Position numbers and translations under genes: made by a program. A stretch of 64,000 nt of DNA, from positions 15,169 through 79,168 of the forward strand of contig NZ_NQKY01000001.1 in the NCBI RefSeq assembly GCF_002252675.1, in the 5' to 3' direction. A model generated the notes under the pieces. The model did not search any database, was not told the DNA's origin, and saw nothing but the letters and a program-made list of their open reading frames with translations. Source of the DNA: Synechococcus sp. BO 8801 (GTDB lineage Bacteria > Cyanobacteriota > Cyanobacteriia > PCC-6307 > Cyanobiaceae). Shown here in pieces: positions 1-8,472 of the stretch (the first letter of the stretch is position 1; the number at the start of each line of letters is the position of its first letter).

Positions 1-827
1 ACCAGCGCCGGCAGGCTGAGGCGCCCGCGCAGATCCCGCACCCCGGTGCGGGCCAGCAGGGCCCGCTCGAGCCGGTCGCCCGGCCGGCGCGCTTCGGCGG
101 GGGGAGGGCCGCCGATCAGGCCGATCGATCCGGCCGGCAGGCCCATCTCCCGGTGCAGGCGCTCGAGCAGGACCAGCCAGTGCTCCAGGGGCCAGAGCTT
201 GGCGGGCCGCTCGCCGTTCACGGCGATCAGCACCGGCGGCAGCCCGGGGGGGGCGGGCTCGGCGGGCAGCTCCAGCCGCTCGAATTCCGTGTCGACCCAG
301 GCGATGCGGCAGTGCAGTTCGCGGATGCTGTTGCTGCCGATCCAGCCGCGGTAGCGCTCCACCAGGGAGGGACTGGCCCAGTGGGGATCCAGAGCGAGGG
401 CGTGGAGGGGGTGGTCGCCGTCGGGGATCGGCGCCGCTCCGACCACGAAACGGGGCTCCAGGGCCTGGGCCCAGGCGGGGCTGTGGGAGGCGTGGCCGTC
501 GGCGTTGATCACCAGATCCACCCCGTCGCCCCGTCCCTGCTCCGGGAGGGTCCGGCGCCACTGCCGCAGGGCCGGCAGGGCCGCCGGGCCCTGCTCCGCC
601 AGGGGAAGGCTGGCGTCGATCCAGGGATTGAGCCGCTCCAGCTCCCGGGTGCGCTGGCTGCCCACGTAGGTGATCAGGGCATCGGGATACTTGTGGCGCA
701 GTCCCCGCAGCAGCGGCTGGAGCACCACATAGTTGCCCAGCTTGGCGGCGCCGAGCACCACGATCCGGGGCCGTGGGCCGAGATCCTCGTCCCGGAAGCG
801 GCGCATCAGGCGGGGCAGGGTGTTCAC
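1..827 (-). CDS. Glycosyltransferase family 9-like protein (heptosyltransferase type), 3' end outside window
   Basis: I translated this by hand because it has no stop inside the window. At least 275 residues are present. The N-terminus reads PRIVVLGAAKLGNYVVLQPL, the usual opening of family 9 (heptosyltransferase-like) enzymes, followed by a Rossmann-type region and a second half beginning PPVLIAVNGERPAKLWPLEH, which matches the start of the nucleotide-sugar-binding half. Such enzymes transfer a sugar from a nucleotide donor to a glycan at the cytoplasmic membrane face. The start is GTG at 827, in a 4-base GTGA overlap with the stop of the upstream glycosyltransferase, so the two are translationally coupled. 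Donor and acceptor cannot be told from sequence. The family call is fairly secure; the biological substrate is not. Confidence 0.75.
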   Translation of the reverse strand, partial: MNTLPRLMRRFRDEDLGPRPRIVVLGAAKLGNYVVLQPLLRGLRHKYPDALITYVGSQRTRELERLNPWIDASLPLAEQGPAALPALRQWRRTLPEQGRGDGVDLVINADGHASHSPAWAQALEPRFVVGAAPIPDGDHPLHALALDPHWASPSLVERYRGWIGSNSIRELHCRIAWVDTEFERLELPAEPAPPGLPPVLIAVNGERPAKLWPLEHWLVLLERLHREMGLPAGSIGLIGGPPPAEARRPGDRLERALLARTGVRDLRGRLSLPAL

Positions 828-1867
828 GGCCGCCCCGCGCCGACAGGACCGACGGGTTCAGGGGCCGGTGCAGGGGCCGCTTCGAGGTCCCACTGGCTCA
901 GCCAGCGGCGCATCCAGGTGCCGCGGTGGGGCTGGTCGAGACGTCGCCGGCTGTGGAGCCAGAGGCTGTTGAGCAGGAAGGTGGTGCGATTGCAGGCCTT
1001 GAGCCGGGCGTCGCTGGCGATGGTGGCGCTGGCGACGGGGTTGGCCTGCTGCTGCCGCCGCTGCAGGGCCTCCGGGGCGATCCACTCGATGGTGGGGCAG
1101 CCGCGCAGGCGCTCGGCGTAGTCGAGGTCTTCGCAGTAGGCCGGGTGGAAGTTGGCATCGAACAGGCCCACCCGATTCCAGGCGGCCGGGGTGAGGGCGA
1201 AGGCGGAGAACTCCTGGGGGGCCGGCAGCAGCGGCAGGAACTGGGCACGGGAGGGGTCAATCCGCCCAACCACTTCCGCCAGCACGCCCGGGGCGAAGAC
1301 CACGTCGTTGTTGACCAGCAGGGCGAAACCGGCCTCCGGAAAAGAGGTGAGGATCGCGTTCCAGCTTGAGGCGACTCCCTGGTTCCCGAAGGGCCGCGCC
1401 ACCCGCACCCGGGCGACGCCGGCGGGGGGCTGCCGCTCCAGCCGGGCCAGCAGCCGCTGCAGCGCGTCGCTGTCGGCCAGCCCGGAGCCGATGCTGTTGT
1501 CGACGATGGCGAGGGTCTCGACGGGGTGGTCGAGGCTGTCCAGCAGGCGCTGCAGCAGATCGGGGCGGTTGAGGATCGGCACCCCCAGCAGCGGGATGGC
1601 GCCCGTTGTTGGGGTGTAGGGGGTGATGCCATCCAGCCGCCGCCAGTAGTCGTCGACGGGGGAACGGTCTCCGCTGAGGGAGGCGTACTGGGCCAGGCAG
1701 CCCCAGAGGTCGGGATTGGTGAGATCGCGGCGGCTGGGGGAGGCGGGCAGGTCCGAGAAGTAGGTCTTGCTCCAGAGAAGGAGCAGGGACCTGGCGGCGG
1801 CCAGGTCCCCCTTCTCCAGGCAGGTGACGTAGTTACGGGCGAATCGGGCCTGTTCCAAGGTGACCAC
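824..1867 (-). CDS. Glycosyltransferase family 2-like protein
   Basis: A 347-residue protein. The first ~90 residues are helical and unassigned. Then comes AIPLLGVPILNRPDLLQRLL, the first strand and helix of a GT-A fold, and LLVNNDVVFAPGVLAEVV, where NND replaces the DxD metal motif as in many rhamnosyl/galactofuranosyl-type GT2 enzymes; a conserved YCEDLDYAERLR follows. It probably transfers a sugar onto a glycan from a nucleotide-sugar donor. Start GTG at 1867, 18 bases after the stop of the RTX-like gene and overlapping the next GT by 4 bases, so it belongs to a three-gene leftward operon. The association with an exported repeat protein suggests the enzyme serves surface-protein or surface-polysaccharide glycosylation; that is inference. 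Confidence 0.75.
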   Translation of the reverse strand: MVTLEQARFARNYVTCLEKGDLAAARSLLLLWSKTYFSDLPASPSRRDLTNPDLWGCLAQYASLSGDRSPVDDYWRRLDGITPYTPTTGAIPLLGVPILNRPDLLQRLLDSLDHPVETLAIVDNSIGSGLADSDALQRLLARLERQPPAGVARVRVARPFGNQGVASSWNAILTSFPEAGFALLVNNDVVFAPGVLAEVVGRIDPSRAQFLPLLPAPQEFSAFALTPAAWNRVGLFDANFHPAYCEDLDYAERLRGCPTIEWIAPEALQRRQQQANPVASATIASDARLKACNRTTFLLNSLWLHSRRRLDQPHRGTWMRRWLSQWDLEAAPAPAPEPVGPVGAGRP

Positions 1868-1885
1868 GGGTGGCTGCTGGGGTCA

Positions 1886-2650
1886 TCAGCCGAAGGTGAT
1901 GGAGTCGCCCTTGGTGGAGATGAAGGCCGTCTGGCTGTCATCGAAGACGTATTCTTCGCCGCCGATGATGAGCAGGTCGCCATCGCCGGCCCCGAAGATC
2001 TGGGTGCCGCTGCCGATGTCCCCCTTGCTGAAGAAGGAGACCTGATCGACGTTGGCATCGTTGCCGAGATCGATCCAGGTGTTCTGCACCCGGGCGGAGA
2101 AGTCCAGCACATCGGCGCCCTGGCCGAGCAGGACTGTGGAGTCGGAGACCCTGCCGCCGAAGATCAGGGTGTCGTCGCCGGCACCGGCACTGATTCGGAC
2201 GGAATCGGCCCTGTCGTTGATGGTGAAACTGTCGGCACCGCTGCCGGCGGTGAAGGTGGTGTTCTTCAGGGCTCCGGTGATGGCGGTGTTGTCACCACTG
2301 CCCAGGGAGATGGTGCCTCTGTTGATGTCGGTGGCGATCAGGGTGTCGTCACCAGCGCCGGTGCTGATGGACGTGTTTCTGGCGTCACCAGTGAAGACAA
2401 CGGTGTTGTCATCGGCGTTTCCGAGGTAGGAGGTGTCCTTGGAAGCACCTGAAAACGTGGTGCGGGTGTCACCGGAGGAGGACTCCCTGATGCCGACATC
2501 CTCAATGCTGCGGCCCTTGTTGGGGAAGACCCGCGAGTTGGTGACGTCACCGGTCTGACTGGTGAAGACCCGGGCGCCGCTGCTCGTGGTCTGGGTGAGC
2601 GTCGTGCCGGGGTCCGGCACGAAGATCGAAAGGGTATCGGAGGAAGCCAT
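1886..2650 (-). CDS. RTX-like repeat protein, predicted type I secretion substrate
   Basis: A 254-residue, Thr/Ser/Asp/Gly-rich protein without Cys and without a Sec signal peptide. From residue ~80 to ~215 it repeats every ~19-20 residues with GAGDD, GSGDN, GSGAD, GAGDD, GQGAD and GNDAN, each followed by a short hydrophobic strand (TLIA, TAIT, SFTI, TLIF, VLDF). This is the calcium-binding GxGxD signature of RTX proteins, but with one motif per ~20 residues rather than one per nine, so probably a beta-helix with a calcium loop on one side only. The C-terminus is short, acidic and ends in small hydrophobic residues, as type I substrates often do. The HlyD/HlyB genes lie 4-9 kb away. It heads an operon with two glycosyltransferases, so it may be a glycosylated surface protein (inference). 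Confidence 0.65.
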   Translation of the reverse strand: MASSDTLSIFVPDPGTTLTQTTSSGARVFTSQTGDVTNSRVFPNKGRSIEDVGIRESSSGDTRTTFSGASKDTSYLGNADDNTVVFTGDARNTSISTGAGDDTLIATDINRGTISLGSGDNTAITGALKNTTFTAGSGADSFTINDRADSVRISAGAGDDTLIFGGRVSDSTVLLGQGADVLDFSARVQNTWIDLGNDANVDQVSFFSKGDIGSGTQIFGAGDGDLLIIGGEEYVFDDSQTAFISTKGDSITFG

Positions 2651-2876
2651 TCGACAAAAGATGCCGGTTATTTGATCGAGACCCTAGGGGGCTGGTTTGG
2701 GGGTTATGTGTATCCCAGGCTTCGTTTTCCGTCATACTTCTTGAACAATTCACCACGAAAGGTTGAAACCTTAAAGCCGACTTTGTTCTGACTTTGTTGC
2801 ATCGATGCTGTCTGCACCAAGGCCTTCAGGAGATACATTGTTGCCGCAGCCTGGTTGCCGGTTCAGGATTCCTGTC
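2651..2876. promoter_or_regulatory. Divergent intergenic region with operator-like repeats
   Basis: This 226-base region separates the RTX-like operon (leftward) from a TPR/glycosyltransferase gene (rightward). It is distinctly AT-richer than its flanks. It contains a perfect 14-base palindrome AAGGTTGAAACCTT at 2759-2772, and just beyond it two copies of GACTTTGTT at 2779-2787 and 2790-2798. Their 11-base period is the spacing used by OmpR-family response regulators. No clear -35/-10 pair could be fixed. The regulatory role is inferred from position and symmetry only. Confidence 0.4.
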
Positions 2877-4235
2877 ATGTCAGTCCTTCCCGGCGATTTC
2901 GACCTGGATCAGGTCCTTCAGGAAGCGGAGGCGGCGGAGCGCCGGCAGGAATGGTGCGAAGCCGCCTGCATCTATCAGGAGCTGGTCGGCACCGCTGACG
3001 CGCCGGCTCCGCTGCTGCTGCGGGCCGCCAATGCCCTCTGGCTCTCGGATCAGCCGGAGGAGGCCCTGGAGCTCTACCGGCGGGCGTCCCTGCTGCAGCC
3101 GGACAGCCCGGCCCCGTTCATGGGCCTGGGCAACAGCCTCCGGGATCTGAACCGCTTCGAGGCGGCCGACCGGGCCTTCCGGGCCAGCCGCCAGCGGGGG
3201 GATGGCCCGGCCCTGGCCTGCAACCATGCCGCCCTGCTGATCGGGCTGGAGTCCTACGACGAGGCCTATGCCCTGGCCGAACGCCGCTTCGAGCTGCCCG
3301 GCATGGCCCCCGGACCGGAGGGTGGCGTGGCGGCGGTGGTGGCCAGCGCCCCGGTGCTGCATGTGCGCACCGAGCAGGGCCTGGGCGATGGCCTCCAGTA
3401 CCTGCGCTGGATCCCCCCGCTGCTTGAGCAGGCCACGGCCCGGGGCCAGTCGGTGGTGCTGGAGGTGGAGCCGTCGCTGGTGGCGCTGCTGCGCCGGGGT
3501 CTGGCCTGGCTGCCCCAGCCGCCGGAGGTGCGCGCCAGGCCAGCGACGGGCGGGGACGATCCTGACGGAGATGGCTCGGGCGGCGACGGGACGGAGCCAG
3601 CCCCTGCCAGGGACCTGGTGAGCCTGTTGTCGCTTCCGGCGGCCCTCGGCGGGGCCCCCTGTCCCCAGCCCCCGGGGCCGGATGGTCGGGGGACTTACCT
3701 GCGGGGGCTGGCCCCGGCCATGCCCGCCGACGGCTGGGGCCGGCCGCCACGGGTGGGTCTCACCTGGGCCAGCGGCCGCAAGCTCGCCGACGGCTTCACC
3801 CGGCGGGAGTACCGCAAGCGCACCCTGCCCGCCGTCGCCCTGGTGCGGCTGGTGGAGGGGCTGGTGGCGCAGGGGTGGGAGCCGGTGCTGCTGCAGCAGG
3901 GCGAAGACCGGGAGATGGCGGAGCCCGTGGCCCCCCTGTTCGGCGATGCCATCCCCCAGGACGGCGACTTTCTGGCCACCGCCGGGGTGCTGGCCAGCAC
4001 CGATCTGCTGATCACGGTGGACACGGCCATGGCCCACCTGGCCGGTGCCATGGGCCATCCGGCCTGGGTGCTGCTCCCCTTCAGCGCCGATCCCCGCTGG
4101 CTGCGGCAGCGCCAGGACAGCCCCTGGTACCCGAGCCTGCGCCTGTTCCGCCAGGGCGAGGATCGCGACTGGCTCCCGGTGGTGGCGGCGGTGCTGCAGG
4201 CGGCGGCGGCGTTCAGGGCAGCAGCCGCAGGCTGA
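2877..4235 (+). CDS. TPR-containing glycosyltransferase-like protein (family 9/41-type C-terminus)
   Basis: A 452-residue protein. Residues ~10-140 form tetratricopeptide-like helices (LLRAANALWLSDQPEEALEL, then FMGLGNSLRDLNRFEAADRA). The rest resembles the C-terminal domain found in many TPR-glycosyltransferases: LGDGLQYLRWIPPLLEQA, a VGLTWASG strand, and TDLLITVDTAMAHLAGAMGH, the family 9-type nucleotide-sugar site. I chose ATG 2877 because AGGA lies at 2865-2868 with 8-base spacing and the protein then starts MSVLPGDFD; the in-frame extension to 2805 reads as non-coding. Its last 23 bases overlap the convergent glycosyltransferase gene. Probable role: sugar transfer or substrate binding in surface glycan assembly. 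Confidence 0.72.
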   Translation: MSVLPGDFDLDQVLQEAEAAERRQEWCEAACIYQELVGTADAPAPLLLRAANALWLSDQPEEALELYRRASLLQPDSPAPFMGLGNSLRDLNRFEAADRAFRASRQRGDGPALACNHAALLIGLESYDEAYALAERRFELPGMAPGPEGGVAAVVASAPVLHVRTEQGLGDGLQYLRWIPPLLEQATARGQSVVLEVEPSLVALLRRGLAWLPQPPEVRARPATGGDDPDGDGSGGDGTEPAPARDLVSLLSLPAALGGAPCPQPPGPDGRGTYLRGLAPAMPADGWGRPPRVGLTWASGRKLADGFTRREYRKRTLPAVALVRLVEGLVAQGWEPVLLQQGEDREMAEPVAPLFGDAIPQDGDFLATAGVLASTDLLITVDTAMAHLAGAMGHPAWVLLPFSADPRWLRQRQDSPWYPSLRLFRQGEDRDWLPVVAAVLQAAAAFRAAAAG

Positions 4236-5418
4236 GGATCAGGGCCTCGAAGGCCTCGGCGGCCCGGTTCACCTCGTAGCGGGCGGCGACGGTGGCGCGG
4301 CCGGCTTCGGCCATCGCCGCGAAAGCAGGCGGATCGGCGAGCACCGCCAGCAACACCTCGGCCAGCCGGTCGGGTTCGTTGAAGGGCACCAGCAGCCCGT
4401 TGTGGCCGTGCTGGATCACCTCGTCCAGCGGCGGGTTGTCGGAGCCCACCACGAGGGCGCCGCAGGCCATCGCCTCCAGCACGCTCCAGGACAGGGCATA
4501 GGGGTAGGTGAGGTGGACGTGGGCGGCGCTGATGCGGAACAGGGCCAGCAGCTCGCGGTGCGGCAGGGGCGGCAGGAAATGGACCCGATCCAGGGGCAGT
4601 TGGTGGCCGAGCAGGGCCAGCTGTTCACCCTTGTGGCCGTCGGGATGGGATGAGGGCGCTCCGTAGCCGCTGTCGGTGCCGCCCACGATCACGGCCCGGG
4701 CGTCCGGCCGGGCGGCGAGCACGGCGGGGAGGGCCCGCAGGACGCTGCGGAAGCCGCGCAGGGGTTCGAGGTTGCGGCTGGCGACGGTGATCACCGGATC
4801 CCCCTTGGTCAGGGTCGGGCCGCCCTCCAGCCGCAGGTTGATGGCTCCGGTGGCGGGGGCCGGCAGGGCGATGCCTTCGTGCAGCACCTGGAAGCGGCCG
4901 CGCAGGTCCGGGGGGAAGGTGTCGCGGGCGAAGCGGGTGGGCACGACGCAGGCGTCGGCGTCGGCCACCGCCGCCAGGCCCATCAGGTTGCCCCGGCGCC
5001 ACTGGGCCCGCAGGGCGTGGGAGGGTTCGCCCAGGTCGGCATCGAAGCCGTAGCCGAGCAGCAGCGGGCTGGCATAGAGCTCGGGGTAGGCGATCAGCAC
5101 CGCCTCGGGCCAGATGTCGCGCAGGTAGAGCAGCTCCCCCCAGCCGCTGTGGCCGATCACGGCGTCGGGGCGGTAGCCCTGCCCCCGCAGCTGCAGGCAG
5201 CGCTCCTGGACCCGGGCGGCCCGGCGCAGGTTGGCCTCCAGCAGCGGGTCGGCCAGCCCGGCGGGGAGCACCGGCGCCTGCCAGTCGTAGTGGAGCCGGG
5301 GGACCCCGGCCCTGGGTGTGGCGCCCAGGCCGAGCAGGCGATGGCCGCGGCGTTCGAGGGCGGGTGTCAGATCACGAAACTGGCCGGGATGGTTCTGATG
5401 GATCAGCAACAGTTCCAT
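4213..5418 (-). CDS. Glycosyltransferase family 4/1-like protein
   Basis: A 401-residue GT-B fold enzyme. The N-terminus MELLLIHQNHPGQFRDLTPA is characteristic of a GT4 subgroup common in cyanobacteria. The C-terminal half has the donor-binding features: ITVASRNLEPLRGFRSVLRA, HFLPPLPHRELLALFRISAA, and ALSWSVLEAMACGALVVGSD with the E-x7-E-like motif, followed by HNGLLVPFNEPDRLAEVL. It should transfer a sugar from a nucleotide donor to a lipid-linked or protein-linked glycan. It ends inside the 3' end of the convergent TPR gene (23-base overlap), and its start lies only 45 bases from the divergent gene at 5464. Confidence 0.85.
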   Translation of the reverse strand: MELLLIHQNHPGQFRDLTPALERRGHRLLGLGATPRAGVPRLHYDWQAPVLPAGLADPLLEANLRRAARVQERCLQLRGQGYRPDAVIGHSGWGELLYLRDIWPEAVLIAYPELYASPLLLGYGFDADLGEPSHALRAQWRRGNLMGLAAVADADACVVPTRFARDTFPPDLRGRFQVLHEGIALPAPATGAINLRLEGGPTLTKGDPVITVASRNLEPLRGFRSVLRALPAVLAARPDARAVIVGGTDSGYGAPSSHPDGHKGEQLALLGHQLPLDRVHFLPPLPHRELLALFRISAAHVHLTYPYALSWSVLEAMACGALVVGSDNPPLDEVIQHGHNGLLVPFNEPDRLAEVLLAVLADPPAFAAMAEAGRATVAARYEVNRAAEAFEALILSLRLLP

Positions 5419-5463
5419 CTGACAACGCTATTACAATCCCGCTGCAAGTACCTGACCTGCGTC

Positions 5464-6600
5464 ATGTCGCTCTGGAGCCGTCTGTTCGGACGCCGGGATA
5501 CGGTGAGTTGGGGTGAAAGAAAGCCTGAAAAAGATGGTGGTCTTCTGGATACTCTGGTGAGTGATCCTGGCACCGTCCCGATGGAGATGGATCGCCGGCC
5601 CCAGATCACGCCATGGTCGGCGGCGCGGCTGGGCACGATCTTCATGGATTACGCCCATGAAGCCACCCCCTCACGGCTGGCGGAGGCCCGGCTGGCCCGC
5701 CAGTGCCTGTCGAAGTTCTGGCTGAGTGCCCCGATCGATGCCCTGGAGCTTCTCTATGGCTCCGCGGTCGGTGACAGCTACCGCCGGATGATCGGCACTG
5801 AGCTGGCCAGCCAACCGCTGCTGCGCGATGAGGAGGCCTGGAGGGACCATCTCTCCGAGCGCCTGTCGGGCGGCTTCGATCGCCCGGAAATGGCCAACAT
5901 CGTGCTGGCGGTGATGCCCTATTTCCGCCGCGGCAAGATGAAAGTGCGCAACTGCGAACAGAATCTGCCCACCTGGCTCCTCGAGGATTACGCCAGCCTG
6001 TTCGAGCCGGAACTTCTGCCCCGGTTGCGCCGGCCCAGCCCCCTGGAGCGCAGGGCTCTGGCACCGGCGGGGGCGGTGAGGGCGGTGCCGGCGGCAGCCG
6101 CTGCCGGTGCGGTCGCTACGGAGCCCGAGACAGCGCCGCCGCTGCCCCAGCTGTCGTCGTTCACCGGCGCCCAGGCCCTCCAGCTCACCGGCAGCGAGGA
6201 GTTCCTCACCCGCCTCAATGGGCTGGTGAACCTGTTCGAGATCGACCCCGACGATGGCGCCATCCGCCAGGAACTGGGCAGCTTCCGGCGCCAGCTGGGC
6301 CAGATCTGGCTGGACACGCCCGAGGAGCGGCTGCAGCCCCTGTTCGAGAGCACCTTCGGCGACCTCTACCGCAAGTTCCTGCGCAGCGGCTATGCCGCCA
6401 CCCCCCTGGCGGAGGAGGACCGGCAGCTGCGCTCCCAGCTGGCCCACTACGTGCGCAACATGACCCGCCCCAAGGCCACCCAGGTGGTGCTGGCGGTGCT
6501 GCCCTTCTACCCCCCCGGCAAGATCGGCTTCGCCGGCGGTGAGCAGTTCATGCCCCAGTGGCTGCTGGGGGCCCTGCCCAGCCTCTATGTGAAGGGCTGA
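5464..6600 (+). CDS. Conserved unknown protein with an internally duplicated ~110-residue domain
   Basis: A 378-residue protein that I do not recognise by family. Two halves are clearly homologous. Residues ~95-185 contain ALELLYGSAVGDSYRRM, then ANIVLAVMPYFRRGKMKV and LPTWLLEDYASLF. Residues ~285-375 contain LQPLFESTFGDLYRKFL, then TQVVLAVLPFYPPGKIGF and MPQWLLGALPSLY. A Pro/Ala-rich linker (~205-230) joins them. No signal peptide, no transmembrane segment and no known catalytic motif. The start is ATG 5464 (MSLWSRLFGRRD); sequence further upstream in frame is antisense to the neighbouring glycosyltransferase. The gene lies between glycosyltransferases and the type I export operon, so it may be an accessory protein of that system. 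Confidence 0.7.
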   Translation: MSLWSRLFGRRDTVSWGERKPEKDGGLLDTLVSDPGTVPMEMDRRPQITPWSAARLGTIFMDYAHEATPSRLAEARLARQCLSKFWLSAPIDALELLYGSAVGDSYRRMIGTELASQPLLRDEEAWRDHLSERLSGGFDRPEMANIVLAVMPYFRRGKMKVRNCEQNLPTWLLEDYASLFEPELLPRLRRPSPLERRALAPAGAVRAVPAAAAAGAVATEPETAPPLPQLSSFTGAQALQLTGSEEFLTRLNGLVNLFEIDPDDGAIRQELGSFRRQLGQIWLDTPEERLQPLFESTFGDLYRKFLRSGYAATPLAEEDRQLRSQLAHYVRNMTRPKATQVVLAVLPFYPPGKIGFAGGEQFMPQWLLGALPSLYVKG

Positions 6601-6646
6601 GGGCGGCAGGCCCCCTGCCCGCTGGCCCCATGGCGATGGGCCGGCC

Positions 6647-6922
6647 TCATTCGTGGAACTCCTTCCACAGCAGCCAGTAGGTGAGGTAGCCGAGCAGCGG
6701 CACCAGCAGCATCGGGGCCAGGGCGAGCAGGGTCACCACCGGTGGCAGGTGCAGCAGCAGCCAGAGCAGCACCAGCCCGTAGGCCAGGAAGGCGATGGTG
6801 ATGGCCAGCCAGCGCTGCCGCAGCCGCTCCTTCCAGCGCAGCCGCCAGGCCTTGAAGCGCCGGCGCCGGCGCTGCTCGGGTGGCACGAAGCGCCACCAGT
6901 CGCCCTGGGGCCTGGTGCTCAA
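6647..6922 (-). CDS. Small two-helix membrane protein at the end of the type I secretion operon
   Basis: A 91-residue protein. An Arg/Lys-rich amphipathic N-terminus (EQRRRRRFKAWRLRWKERLR) precedes two hydrophobic segments (WLAITIAFLAYGLVLLWLLL and VVTLLALAPMLLVPLLGYL) and a charged tail WKEFHE. It should be an inner-membrane protein with its N-terminus in the cytoplasm. The start is probably TTG at 6922, in a 4-base TTGA overlap with the HlyD-type stop; a GTG about 15 codons further in is the alternative. The tight coupling to the exporter suggests an accessory role. No family is recognised. Confidence 0.55.
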   Translation of the reverse strand: MSTRPQGDWWRFVPPEQRRRRRFKAWRLRWKERLRQRWLAITIAFLAYGLVLLWLLLHLPPVVTLLALAPMLLVPLLGYLTYWLLWKEFHE

Positions 6923-8472
6923 TTGGATCGCAGGCGCTGGAGGTTGCGGCGCTGATCCTCGAACAGGCCGGTGAGCAGGCTGATCACGCGCCGTTCCCGC
7001 AGCTTGATGTCGGCGGTGAGGGCCATGCCGGCCTGGAGCGGCACGCTGCCCTTGTCGGGCAGGGGGATGGTCTGGCGGCGGAGCTGGAGGATGACCGGGA
7101 AGTGCAGGCCCTCCGCCTGGGTGCCGAGCACCTGGGTCTGCTCCTCGGGGGTGAGGGCATCGGAGCCGATGCGTTGCACCGTGGCCGGCACGTAGCCGAA
7201 GCTGTTGGCGGGGAAGGTCTCGATCGAGAGGTCGGCGCTCTGGCCCACCTGCACGAAGCCGATGGCCTTGTTGGGCAGGTAGACCTTGGCCCGCAGCGAG
7301 TCCTGGGGCACCACCTTCAGCAGGGGCGTCGTCTCGGTGGCGCCGACCACGCTGCCGGCACTGGCCTCGACGTCGAACACCAGGCCATCGGTGGGAGCCG
7401 TGAGCACGCCGTACTGGATCTGCAGGCGGGCCTGGCGGATCTGGGCGTCGAGATCGCTGATCTGGCGCAGGTTGGTCTCGATCGTGGTGCGCAGCTCCAC
7501 GTCGGTGCCGGAGCCGGTGTTGACCAGCTGGGAGCGCAGCCGGGCGATCTCGCGCTCCTCCTCGGCCACGCTGGTCTGGAGGTCCTGCATCCGGTTGCGG
7601 GCCTCGAGCAGCTGCACCTCGCTGACGGCGCCGTCGCGCACCAGGGACTGGTAGCGGCGCTCGATGTCGCTGTAGATGCGCAGGGAATCGCGGTAGCCGG
7701 CCAGGCGGGTGCTGCTCTTGGCCAGTTCCTCGCGAGCGGCCTCGAGGCGGCTGTTGAGTTCGCGGGCACGATCCTGCAGCTGGCTGCGCTGGTTGGCCGT
7801 GAGGCCGGCGGTGGCGGTGTCCTCGCCGAGGGTGGCGCGGGCGACGAGGTTCTCGTTGAGCAGCCGCTCGCGGATGCTCTCGGCGGCCGCCAGCTTGCTG
7901 CGGGGCTCGCGCAGGTCGAAGCGGATCAGGGGCTGGCCCTTCTTCACCGACTGGCCCTCCTTCACCAGCACGGCTTCCACCACGCCGGGGACGGGCGAAT
8001 CCACGTCCTTGACAGTGGTGGAGGGCTCGAGCTTGCCCGGGACCGCCACGGTTTCGGCGATCGGCGCGGTGACGCTCCAGAGGCCGAGGGCCACCACGCC
8101 CCCCACCCCGGCCCACACCAGCAGGCTGGAGCTGCGGCGGCTCTTGCGCAGCACCACCGTCTCACGGAACGACCATTCCCGCGGTGCATCGCCGTCGGCG
8201 GCCGCCAGGCCGGCTCCGAAGGGGTGGTCCGGCTCCGGGGCGGCCACGGGGACCCCCTCGGCCGGGGCCCCGGGGGTGGCAGGAGTGGTCGCGGCCGGTG
8301 GGGCCACCCCGGGGGAAGCCGCGCTGGGCGGGCCGTTCCGGCCCACCAGATCGACCCGCACCGGCATCACCGGGCGGCGACTGGCCCGGGGGGAGCGCAG
8401 CCAGCCGACGCAGTCCTCCATCAGGGCCACGAGCCGGGAGGCGGGATCGGCGGAGCGGGGTGGGGTGGCCAT
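6919..8472 (-). CDS. HlyD-family periplasmic adaptor of a type I secretion system
   Basis: A 517-residue membrane-fusion protein. A Pro/Ala-rich cytoplasmic N-terminus (~110 residues) leads to one transmembrane segment at ~120-140 (LLVWAGVGGVVALGLWSV). Then come a biotinyl-lipoyl half-motif (VAVPGKLEPSTTVKDVDSP, then VVEAVLVKEGQSVKKGQPLI), a long coiled coil (~210-360) with ELNSRLEAAREELAKSSTR, the second lipoyl half (YGVLTAPTDGLVFDVEASAG) and a beta-barrel (LRAKVYLPNKAIGFVQVGQS). It bridges the ABC exporter and an outer-membrane TolC-type channel. ATG 8472 shares one base with the exporter stop (TGATG), so the pair is translationally coupled. No TolC gene is in the window. Confidence 0.9.
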   Translation of the reverse strand: MATPPRSADPASRLVALMEDCVGWLRSPRASRRPVMPVRVDLVGRNGPPSAASPGVAPPAATTPATPGAPAEGVPVAAPEPDHPFGAGLAAADGDAPREWSFRETVVLRKSRRSSSLLVWAGVGGVVALGLWSVTAPIAETVAVPGKLEPSTTVKDVDSPVPGVVEAVLVKEGQSVKKGQPLIRFDLREPRSKLAAAESIRERLLNENLVARATLGEDTATAGLTANQRSQLQDRARELNSRLEAAREELAKSSTRLAGYRDSLRIYSDIERRYQSLVRDGAVSEVQLLEARNRMQDLQTSVAEEEREIARLRSQLVNTGSGTDVELRTTIETNLRQISDLDAQIRQARLQIQYGVLTAPTDGLVFDVEASAGSVVGATETTPLLKVVPQDSLRAKVYLPNKAIGFVQVGQSADLSIETFPANSFGYVPATVQRIGSDALTPEEQTQVLGTQAEGLHFPVILQLRRQTIPLPDKGSVPLQAGMALTADIKLRERRVISLLTGLFEDQRRNLQRLRSN

